A stretch of 24,073 nucleotides of DNA, taken from contig BMAT01003640.1 in NCBI GenBank assembly GCA_019649035.1, forward strand, positions 133,140-157,212, in the 5' to 3' direction. The notes below the pieces were generated by a model. It was given only the letters and a program-made list of their open reading frames with translations, was not told the origin of the DNA and did not search any database. Shown piece by piece: positions 21,201 to 24,073 of the stretch. The stretch's first letter is position 1. Every line of letters begins with the position of its first letter. Made by a program: the position numbers and the translations under genes. The stretch is from Elysia marginata (taxonomy: Eukaryota > Mollusca > Gastropoda > Plakobranchidae).

Positions 21201-23714
21201 GACTGCCGCCCTGTTTGAATGTCTGCTTCAGTAGGAGGGACTCCAGGATCGGATCCAGCTCTTCCTGAATATTCTCCAGCAGGACCTGACATCACGACAT
21301 TCATTTCACAAATCAGTATGGTAAAATTTTTCTAACAGGCTTTTATTTTCAGATAAATTTAAACATGAAAAAGGTATATCAGCAGCATGCCTAAGCTTTC
21401 CTTTCAGTGTTCCTACTAGTTGTCTAAACATTTACCACTTAGAAACTTCTTTTTCAAAAACAGGAAAAAGTGAAGGAATAAAAAAACCCTTGCTCTCACA
21501 AACATCTTTTTTATGCATAGAATTGGCTAGAAAATTTTTATATCCATACTGCGGAGCTATAATTTAAGTGACCAGCTATGTCAGAAAATGAAGCTAAAAC
21601 TGCCACTAAACCTATATGAGAAATACATTGGCCTATATCTGTGTTGTTTGTTATCTTCAACATAATCAAATTTTACTCAGTGTAGAGCCGAGATGTTTTT
21701 TTATGAATGGAAGTTATTGAAATAGAAAAAGCCTATATATATTTAGATCTACGATAGATCTAGAAGCCAAAAACAGTTGCATTGCAGTATAGTGGTTACA
21801 ATCAAATTCTATTTGCCCAAAATTAAATTTTTTACTATATGAGCACGGTACTTATTTCCTCTACAAATCATGCCCTTAGTTAACTTTCCTTTTCCATCCT
21901 GTTTAATTTTTGCATTCATTTGGAAAACTGTATCAAACTTATTAAATAAAAAATGGAACCTATGCAGAGCGTTCCAACATTACCTTCAGTTTTGTCTATA
22001 TGGAAAAATTTGTCTTTCTGATTATCTTAAATCTATATGTGAGACAAATCATGCAAAAGTAGGAATTTTTTACATAATGAGATATGAAAATTTCCTATAA
22101 GCGTAAACCATGAAATTTAAAAAATCATAACTCTAGCTGTTATAAGTGTTGAGATACTACATTTTGGAGTAAATGAAAATGGGTAGTTACCACACATTAG
22201 ATTTCTTTGTTTCAAGGGCTGTAACTCAAAACTAGTCTAAGCGTCTTATGTGTGATTCACCATGTTTATCTCTCATACACTTTGTTTTAAGGATTATCCT
22301 TGCTCTCCTTTCTAGACTCACAGGAGTTTACTTTGTTTTGACAACTACCTTAGCTCTCTATTCTAGACTTACAGGAGTTTACTTTGTTTTAACAACTACC
22401 TTAGCTCTCTATTCTAGACTTACAGGAGTTCCAAACTGGATGCAGTTCTCCAGAGTTCTGACAAAGTCAGCGTCGCTGAGCTTGATGACGTGAAGATTGT
22501 TGGCTTTCTCCATGTTCTTTACCCACTTATTGGCTTGACCTTGTGGGTCAATCATCAGCGGCCAACGTCGGGCGTTGCTGGACACAAGAACAATTTAAGA
22601 GCAAAATTTGAAATTTTTAGATTCATACTCTCTGACTCTCTTGCCTTATCAGCTCTGCAGCAAGTGTATTCTGTTAACAATCTTTCCCCACTGTAAACCA
22701 TCCTGTGACGTCATACCAACATAGGTAGATATTGTTTATTTCTTATTTTTAAGGGTTTTCTACTTTATGTGAAAAATTCATATGAAGCAATGGACCTTTT
22801 CTGCGTAATCTTTTTCTATTGAAAAAAAGATCAGATTTTCACAAAAACTTGATACGACTCAATACAGCGACCATCTCGGTATATTATACAACTAGGACAA
22901 GATTCCATCTTTTACTGATACATTTTAAGCATCTAATGTCTCTTATTTCACACCTATATCATCAACTTTTGACACTCTATTAATCTACCGGCATCTACAG
23001 GCCGAAAAATTATTTGTCTGTAGAAAATAGAGTAAATGTTTAAAATTAAGAAAACAAACACTGTTCCTACAACATTCAGAAAACTGAATAAAAACACACT
23101 GAAAATGTTCATTTCAAGGCTTTTCTTTCTTTATATCTATATATTTTTGTATGAGTGTGTGAATGCATGGCTGCAATAAGAAAGTGAGAGAGGTGAAGAA
23201 GGTGGAGAGATAGAAAGATAGATAGATAAATAGATAGATACAGAAAGATATATATATAGAGAAATTTGCTCTTGTCTTTACTCTACGTGCTTTCTTGATG
23301 GTGTGTATGCTTTAATCTGTTTCTGTGGATAAAAGTGAAATATATAAATCAGACTACATATACCAATTATCTCAGTGCCAATACATACTATATTTCTGCC
23401 GTGGACAAATAAAATGCAGTATCTCTTATATGGTATACACTGCAGATACTGCTTTTGGTTTGTCCCAGGCAGATTTCCAGTAATGGACCAATAATGAGTA
23501 TCGTGTCCTATCTTACCTTATCTGATGTTAAAACAGGCGTATAATCTCACCTGATGATGATACCGTTCTCCACCGAGAAGCTGTCCGTGGGCAGACCTGC
23601 AATGTTCCACTCCCTGATTTTGACCTGCTCTCCGAGAGTGTTGATGAGACTGAAGTCGGGGGAGCACGGCAAGCCTTTCTCTTGCACCGTCTTCAGCCAC
23701 TCCTGAGCAGTTTC
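171..23714 (-). CDS. DNAH7: Axonemal inner-arm dynein heavy chain, DNAH7-like (partial, 19 exons)
   Basis: This is the motor subunit of a single-headed inner dynein arm, which hydrolyses ATP to slide doublet microtubules in motile cilia and flagella. Nineteen exons join with consistent phase into 1029 codons without a stop. In order I see: AAA5, residues ~20-190 ([18 protein letters not shown] at 56-73, [22 protein letters not shown]); the AAA5/AAA6 linker and lid ([25 protein letters not shown]); AAA6 with relic P-loop [14 protein letters not shown] from 508 and [10 protein letters not shown] at 557-566; [14 protein letters not shown] at 672-685; [15 protein letters not shown] at 712-726; and the C-terminal domain with [14 protein letters not shown] at 947-960. 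Compared with a ~4000-residue family, this is the last quarter without the final ~90 residues. Start and stop both lie outside the window. The dynein call is near certain. DNAH7 over DNAH3 or DNAH12 rests on remembered similarity (about 0.8). Confidence 0.96.
290..604 (-). repeat. tRNA-derived SINE, copy I
   Basis: Read on the minus strand, it starts with a tRNA-like head: an A-box-like TGGTCTAGTGGTAAACACTC and a B-box-like GGCTTCAAGCCC at about 541-552. A tRNA-unrelated body with GAGTTTAGAAGGT follows, then a tail ending in repeated CTTTA at about 290-305. Head, body and tail match the copies at 3828 and 5669. It sits in the intron between exons 18 and 19, in the same sense as the gene. It probably came from polymerase III transcripts mobilised by a LINE; no LINE is seen here. 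Confidence 0.85.
925..1004 (-). CDS. DNAH7: Dynein exon 18 of 19 (C-terminal domain)
   Basis: Codons 968-994 plus one base (phase 2 in, phase 1 out). It reads [20 protein letters not shown] and EDPPED. This short stretch is among the best indicators for the DNAH7/DNAH3/DNAH12 subgroup. The acceptor is tttttcag and the donor G/gtaaat. The following intron (275-924, 650 nt) contains a SINE in gene sense. Confidence 0.93.
1409..1655 (+). mobile_element. ~250-bp inverted-repeat element (MITE-like), copy 1
   Basis: The left end, GCAAGGTGAATGAGTCAG, is related to the reverse complement of the right end, GATTCGATTGCCCTC. The interior has the family landmarks: a CTTCAAATGAGGCG block, a TTTTTCTAAGCTTC block and an A/T-rich middle. 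The same order occurs in the copies at 11705, 17912 and (inverted) 19433. It has no coding capacity. I take it to be a non-autonomous DNA transposon; the superfamily is not clear because target duplications are not visible. Confidence 0.7.
2235..2485 (-). CDS. DNAH7: Dynein exon 17 of 19 (C-terminal domain)
   Basis: Residues 885-967 plus two bases (phase 2 out). It carries [39 protein letters not shown], the conserved [20 protein letters not shown] and AQQNYAR. The acceptor is gtgttcag and the donor AA/gtaagt. The following intron (1005-2234, 1230 nt) contains one ~250-bp inverted-repeat element at 1409-1655; otherwise AT-rich and featureless. Confidence 0.97.
3183..3453. mobile_element. TTAA-flanked inverted-repeat element (piggyBac-type MITE candidate)
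   Basis: The ends CTGATTGAGTCCCATG and CTTGGAACTCAACCAG are imperfect inverted repeats. Each is bordered by exactly TTAA (3179-3182 and 3454-3457), the target site characteristic of piggyBac elements. Length is 271 bp with no reading frame. The interior near the left end is GC-rich, with a CAGCCGCTCGGCTG hairpin. It lies just inside the intron after exon 16. Confidence 0.75.
3499..3598 (-). CDS. DNAH7: Dynein exon 16 of 19 (C-terminal domain)
   Basis: Completes codon 851 (Ser) and runs to residue 884. It contains [20 protein letters not shown] and INIKKAIK. The acceptor is gaccaacag and the donor AAG/gtgaaa (weak). The following intron (2486-3498, 1013 nt) has a TTAA-flanked inverted-repeat element whose nearest end is 45 bases from this exon; the rest of the intron shows nothing recognisable. 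Confidence 0.95.
3828..4140 (+). repeat. tRNA-derived SINE, copy II
   Basis: The best preserved promoter of the three copies. It has A-box-like TCTAGTAGTAGACGCTTGGC at about 3845 and an excellent B box GGTTCGAGTCC at 3884-3894. The shared body includes GAGTTCAGAAGGTAG and GGGAACCCATGTAATGC, and the tail includes GCGCTTTATAAAAACGCTC followed by TTTAC and a T run. It lies antisense to the dynein gene in the intron between exons 15 and 16. Ends are approximate because no clear target duplication was found. Confidence 0.88.
4353..4545. repeat. 62-bp tandem repeat, three units
   Basis: Units start at 4353, 4415 and 4477, each with GATCRGTACATAAACAAAGT followed by an AAGATTTGATATT block and a TTTTCAGYCTGC block. 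The first two are almost identical. The third has a short insertion and a diverged end. It is in the intron between exons 15 and 16. Confidence 0.92.
5092..5222 (-). CDS. DNAH7: Dynein exon 15 of 19 (C-terminal domain)
   Basis: Residues 808-850 plus two bases (phase 0 in, phase 2 out). It reads [19 protein letters not shown] and [20 protein letters not shown]. The acceptor tgtgtgtag ends a TG repeat instead of a pyrimidine tract. The donor AG/gtttgt is weak. Its length of 131 nt means skipping would shift the frame. The following intron (3599-5091, 1493 nt) holds a SINE and a 62-bp triplicate repeat. Confidence 0.95.
5223..5254. repeat. CA/TG repeat at a splice acceptor
   Basis: Imperfect CA repeat on the plus strand (TG in the pre-mRNA) directly abutting the acceptor of exon 15, where a pyrimidine tract is expected. 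Confidence 0.9.
5669..5988 (+). repeat. tRNA-derived SINE, copy III
   Basis: Same family as the copies at 290 and 3828. It has ATGGTCTAGTAGTAGACTCT at the A-box position, a decayed B-box region, GAGTTCAGAAGGTCC, GGAACCCATGTAAAGCAC and the tail GGCGCTATAAAAACACGC. It is antisense to the gene, in the 5.1-kb intron. The damaged B box suggests this copy is no longer transcribable. Confidence 0.85.
6330..6381. repeat. 20-bp tandem repeat, about 2.5 units
   Basis: GAATTTTTTTTAGTTTCGAG is repeated directly, followed by a partial third unit. It is in the 5.1-kb intron. Confidence 0.9.
6615..6720. mobile_element. 106-bp CCCTAGAA-ended MITE, piggyBac-like
   Basis: The left end TTAA+CCCTAGAAGCGTT and right end AACACTTCTAGGG form a 13-bp inverted repeat with one mismatch. 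A TTAA precedes the left end, and TTTTAA follows the right end, so the right duplication is displaced by two bases. piggyBac-family ends often start CCCTAGAA next to TTAA. It is in the 5.1-kb intron. Confidence 0.65.
7405..7442. repeat. CAG/CAA microsatellite
   Basis: A run of CAG and CAA triplets, followed by CA-rich and CAT-rich simple sequence up to about 7620. It is intronic; poly-Cys or poly-Ala reading frames over it are artefacts of the repeat. Confidence 0.9.
7679..7755. mobile_element. 77-bp foldback element, copy 1
   Basis: Two 29-bp arms (7679-7707 and 7727-7755) pair at 23 of 29 positions around a 19-base spacer. The element begins CTGCCGTGGACAAATG and ends TTGTCACGGGCAG. It is flanked on both sides by TATG, an apparent 4-bp target duplication. 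The second copy at 23396 has the same length and a different duplication. It has no coding capacity and is in the 5.1-kb intron. Confidence 0.85.
7964..8336. repeat. Minisatellite of ~20-22-bp units with higher-order structure
   Basis: Built from variants of GATGTGACATGTAGAATGTA and GATGTGACATGAATATAATT. Larger blocks are also repeated: a block from 7985 recurs at 8132 (147-bp period), and at the right end a 45-bp period is seen (8244 and 8289). The unit pair alternates, so the array grew by duplicating composite blocks. It lies in the 5.1-kb intron. Confidence 0.9.
9402..9465. repeat. 32-bp tandem repeat, two units
   Basis: GAAAAATACTGTTTTAATAA and the following CAGAGCAATAAT recur with one change at a 32-base period. 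Confidence 0.85.
10357..10494 (-). CDS. DNAH7: Dynein exon 14 of 19 (C-terminal domain)
   Basis: Residues 762-807, 46 codons, phase 0. It contains [29 protein letters not shown] and [10 protein letters not shown]. The acceptor is cttgtccag and the donor CAG/gtaaga. It is followed by the largest intron in the window (5223-10356, 5134 nt), described separately. Confidence 0.96.
10659..10935. repeat. Diverged 138-bp tandem duplication
   Basis: Units start at about 10659 and 10797, both with AACATTTT, then TTTATAGATG, TTGTATGAGGTATC, and later a TGACATTTACTT/TGTCATTTACTT block. A third start (AACATTTC at about 10932) does not continue. The divergence suggests an old duplication. It is in the intron between exons 13 and 14. 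Confidence 0.75.
11062..11247 (-). CDS. DNAH7: Dynein exon 13 of 19 (C-terminal domain start)
   Basis: Residues 700-761, 62 codons, phase 0. It carries the signature [15 protein letters not shown] followed by [17 protein letters not shown] and an acidic, Tyr-rich end. The acceptor is cacacag and the donor GAT/gtaagt. The following intron (10495-11061, 567 nt) holds a diverged 138-bp tandem duplication. Confidence 0.97.
11705..11945 (+). mobile_element. ~250-bp inverted-repeat element (MITE-like), copy 2
   Basis: The left end, TTCAAGGTGAATGGGTCA, pairs imperfectly with the right end, TGACTCATTCGCCCTGGATG. The interior has CATTCAAAGGCGTT and CATTTTTCTAATCTTCC in the same order as the other copies. 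It is in the intron between exons 12 and 13. Confidence 0.78.
12054..12215 (-). CDS. DNAH7: Dynein exon 12 of 19 (end of AAA6)
   Basis: Residues 646-699, 54 codons, phase 0. It has [38 protein letters not shown] and [10 protein letters not shown]. The acceptor is gattcag and the donor GAA/gtaagt. The following intron (11248-12053, 806 nt) contains one ~250-bp inverted-repeat element. Confidence 0.97.
12216..15375 (-). other. 3.2-kb intron between exons 11 and 12
   Basis: Apart from the assembly gap and its flanking simple repeats, this is very AT-rich sequence with many A runs. I see no exon-like reading frame, RNA gene or recognisable element in 13541-15375 or 12216-12800. Confidence 0.85.
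12828..13527. other. Assembly gap of exactly 700 N
   Basis: The run of N is bordered on the left by a purine-rich GATA/GA microsatellite (about 12803-12827) and on the right by 13 C residues (13528-13540). The missing piece is therefore probably low-complexity DNA. It sits inside the intron between exons 11 and 12, and no coding residues appear to be lost. Confidence 0.98.
15376..15576 (-). CDS. DNAH7: Dynein exon 11 of 19 (AAA6)
   Basis: Residues 579-645, 67 codons, phase 0. It reads [37 protein letters not shown] and [15 protein letters not shown]. The acceptor is gtcctcag and the donor GCG/gtgagt. It joins directly to the exon at 12215 although that intron is 3.2 kb and contains the assembly gap; the joined protein shows no missing residues against the family pattern. 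Confidence 0.97.
15797..15925. repeat. CTT/CT-rich polypyrimidine tract
   Basis: Long pyrimidine-rich stretch on the plus strand starting with TTCTTCTTATTTCTTCTTCT, ending close to the donor of exon 10. In the transcript it is purine-rich. Confidence 0.8.
15946..16107 (-). CDS. DNAH7: Dynein exon 10 of 19 (AAA6)
   Basis: Residues 525-578, 54 codons, phase 0. It contains [15 protein letters not shown] and [15 protein letters not shown], the AAA6 Walker-B-like strand of dyneins. The donor is GAA/gtgagt. The following intron (15577-15945, 369 nt) has a long CTT/CT-rich tract at about 15797-15925 on the plus strand, so the pre-mRNA is GA-rich directly after this exon. Confidence 0.97.
16496..16672 (-). 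CDS. DNAH7: Dynein exon 9 of 19 (AAA6 P-loop region)
   Basis: Residues 466-524, 59 codons, phase 0. It includes [20 protein letters not shown] and the degenerate AAA6 P-loop [14 protein letters not shown]. In dynein heavy chains this site lacks the usual GKT/S end and is not thought to hydrolyse ATP. The acceptor gcaaatag is preceded by a GT-rich tract rather than a clean pyrimidine tract. The exon begins ATG by chance of splicing; this is an internal Met, not a start. The following intron (16108-16495, 388 nt) shows nothing recognisable. Confidence 0.96.
17175..17267 (-). CDS. DNAH7: Dynein exon 8 of 19 (AAA6 lid)
   Basis: Residues 435-465, 31 codons, phase 0 at both ends. It starts [14 protein letters not shown] and ends [11 protein letters not shown]. 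The acceptor is tacatcag and the donor AAG/gtaatg. The following intron (16673-17174, 502 nt) is AT-rich with no recognised repeat. Confidence 0.95.
17571..17816 (-). CDS. DNAH7: Dynein exon 7 of 19 (AAA6 lid)
   Basis: Residues 353-434, 82 codons, phase 0 at both ends. The acceptor is gtgtgcag and the donor TTG/gtgagt. It contains [35 protein letters not shown] and [16 protein letters not shown]. The following intron (17268-17570, 303 nt) is the shortest and holds no recognised element. Confidence 0.97.
17863..17892. repeat. Short interspersed repeat, also at the right window edge
   Basis: TTCAAGTTTATTCAGTCAGT followed by ACAAAGTT. Nearly the same sequence occurs at about 24038-24063, there after an ATT-rich start. 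It may be the end of a larger dispersed element; nothing else of it can be traced. Confidence 0.55.
17912..18163 (+). mobile_element. ~250-bp inverted-repeat element (MITE-like), copy 4 (decayed)
   Basis: The left end is CAAGGCAAGAGAGTCAGATA and the right end CAACTTCCAACTCATTCATG. The interior shares GAGCTTCCAAATG and the A/T-rich middle with the other copies. The outer few bases are eroded, so the boundaries are approximate. It is in the intron between exons 6 and 7. A short repeat shared with the window's right edge lies just beside it at about 17863-17892. Confidence 0.65.
18714..18992 (-). CDS. DNAH7: Dynein exon 6 of 19 (AAA6 entry)
   Basis: Residues 260-352, 93 codons, phase 0 at both ends. 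The acceptor is tgctgcag and the donor AAG/gtaaac. It carries [35 protein letters not shown], then [19 protein letters not shown]. It is the longest exon in the window. The following intron (17817-18713, 897 nt) contains another copy of the ~250-bp element. Confidence 0.97.
19433..19688 (-). mobile_element. ~250-bp inverted-repeat element (MITE-like), copy 3
   Basis: The clearest ends of the family: GCATCCAGGGCAAATGAGTC on the left and CTCGTTCACCCTGGATG on the right, near-perfect inverted repeats. It is inserted opposite to the other three copies, as shown by its interior on the minus strand (CATTAAAAGGCTTTG, then CATTTTTCCAAGCTTCC). It is in the intron between exons 5 and 6. Confidence 0.8.
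19793..19925 (-). CDS. DNAH7: Dynein exon 5 of 19 (AAA5-AAA6 linker)
   Basis: Residues 215-259. The acceptor is cccacag before ACAACTG and the donor CAG/gtatat; it ends in phase 0. It encodes the charged helical stretch [20 protein letters not shown] and [19 protein letters not shown]. The following intron (18993-19792, 800 nt) contains one copy of the ~250-bp inverted-repeat element. Confidence 0.95.
20635..20768 (-). CDS. DNAH7: Dynein exon 4 of 19 (end of AAA5)
   Basis: Residues 171-214 plus two bases. The acceptor is atcccag and the donor AA/gtcagt (phase 2). It contains [20 protein letters not shown] and ends SAANK, then the split Lys. The following intron (19926-20634, 709 nt) has a short TAA microsatellite at about 20568-20598, close to the donor, and is otherwise unremarkable. 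Confidence 0.95.
21094..21285 (-). CDS. DNAH7: Dynein exon 3 of 19 (AAA5)
   Basis: Residues 107-170, 64 codons, phase 0 at both ends. The acceptor is gatgtcag and the donor AAG/gtgagt. It reads [26 protein letters not shown], then [20 protein letters not shown] and [11 protein letters not shown], all strongly conserved in axonemal heavy chains. The following intron (20769-21093, 325 nt) is AT-rich with no recognised element. Confidence 0.96.
22279..22430. repeat. 51-bp tandem repeat spanning an exon/intron junction, three units
   Basis: Three units with a 51-bp period. On the minus strand each unit contains CTCCT/gtaagt or CTCCT/gtgagt. The unit closest to the exon includes the last seven coding bases of exon 2 (22424-22430) and its real donor at 22423. 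The copies of the donor lie at 22372 and 22321. The two exon-proximal units are nearly identical; the far one is diverged. Confidence 0.9.
22424..22577 (-). CDS. DNAH7: Dynein exon 2 of 19 (AAA5 core)
   Basis: Codon 55 (Ser, completed by the first base) to residue 106. The acceptor is tgtccag before CAACGCC. The exon contains [18 protein letters not shown] and ends FGTP, in phase 0. The donor CCT/gtaagt is followed by two near-identical donors 51 and 102 bases further on, within a tandem repeat. Only the first donor keeps the frame open. The following intron (21286-22423, 1138 nt) shows nothing recognisable beyond that repeat. Confidence 0.95.
23203..23262. repeat. GATA-rich microsatellite
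   Basis: Imperfect GATA/GAAA units that end in a short TA run, in the intron between exons 1 and 2. Confidence 0.85.
23396..23472. mobile_element. 77-bp foldback element, copy 2
   Basis: Same 77-bp length as the copy at 7679, with arms at 23396-23424 and 23444-23472 pairing at about 24 of 29 positions. It is flanked on both sides by ATTT. The arm mismatches fall largely at the same positions in both copies, so the asymmetry belongs to the family and did not arise locally. It is in the intron between exons 1 and 2. Confidence 0.85.
23551..23714 (-). CDS. DNAH7: Dynein exon 1 of 19 (start of AAA5)
   Basis: Residues 1-54 plus two bases of codon 55. The acceptor is ttctccag before GAAACTGC and the donor is AG/gtgaga. 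The exon starts in phase 0 and ends in phase 2. It carries [20 protein letters not shown] and [15 protein letters not shown], the typical entry into AAA5 after the stalk. The following intron (22578-23550, 973 nt) holds the second 77-bp foldback copy and a GATA-rich stretch near 23205-23262. Confidence 0.95.
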
Positions 23715-24073
23715 CTGGAGAAGATGATCGTGTCAAGAGATTGAGGAAAACAAAAAGAAGAAAAGTTGAATGAAAGCTTTGGTCGTAAGATGCATCCATT
23801 TATTTTAAATATTTTTGTATTATTTATACTGAAGAAAGTTTCTGTTTAGGCCCAGAAATACCTGGTTAAAATTCGTCAGGGATAGAACTGCAATATAAGT
23901 TTTTACACACAGTTTGGGTGTCCTGTGTAGATTTTCAAGTTTTTAGTCCTGATGATTCTAAAACTATTTCTGCACCATTTGAGCCTATATTTGATAAAAA
24001 TTTTAATCGCTAACTGTTTTTAAACTTATTATTATTCAAGTTTATTCAGTCAATACAAAGTTCAATTAGTACA
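23715..24073 (-). other. Right-edge intron sequence
   Basis: The acceptor of exon 1 is at its lower end. No dynein exon is found before the window edge. It ends in the short dispersed repeat also found at 17863. Confidence 0.8.

Noticed and set aside
21870-22100. 76-codon plus-strand frame
   Set aside because: AT-rich intronic sequence with no domain or conserved motif, antisense to the gene.
23518-23799. 93-codon minus-strand frame over exon 1
   Set aside because: Out-of-frame shadow of exon 1.

Overview
The window looks like nuclear DNA from an animal. It is AT-rich, full of interspersed repeats, and has one 700-base run of N (12828-13527). The only gene supported is one large multi-exon gene on the minus strand, so transcription runs from right to left. 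I could place 19 coding exons between 23714 and 171 by following splice sites and codon phase. Joined, they give 3087 nt, or 1029 codons, with no stop and consistent phase at every junction. The protein is a dynein heavy chain: most of AAA5, AAA6 with its degenerate P-loop, and most of the C-terminal domain. Exon by exon it matches best what I remember of axonemal inner-arm heavy chain DNAH7 (DNAH3 and DNAH12 are the close relatives). The 5' end of the gene lies to the right of the window. The last ~90 residues and the stop lie to the left of base 1.

Layout in transcript order: AAA5 is in exons at 23714-20635; the AAA5/AAA6 junction and AAA6 are in exons at 19925-12054; the C-terminal domain is in exons at 11247-171. 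Introns range from 303 bases to 5.1 kb. Exons are visibly richer in G+C than introns. Ten introns in succession are phase 0.

The introns hold nearly all the unusual material. There are three copies of one tRNA-derived SINE (290-604, 3828-4140, 5669-5988). There are four diverged copies of a ~250-bp inverted-repeat element (1409-1655, 11705-11945, 17912-18163, 19433-19688). A 77-bp foldback element occurs twice, each copy with its own perfect 4-bp target duplication (7679-7755, 23396-23472). A TTAA-flanked inverted-repeat element lies at 3183-3453, and a small piggyBac-like one at 6615-6720. Tandem arrays include a minisatellite at 7964-8336 and a 51-bp repeat at 22279-22430 that has triplicated the 5' splice site of an exon. 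The host is not proven. A metazoan with motile cilia is certain from the gene; the SINE and intron style suggest a lophotrochozoan, perhaps a mollusc, but that is inference.

I see no second protein-coding gene, no functional RNA gene, no CRISPR array, and no promoter or polyadenylation region of the dynein gene. The novel material is repeat biology and splice-site architecture rather than a new gene system.
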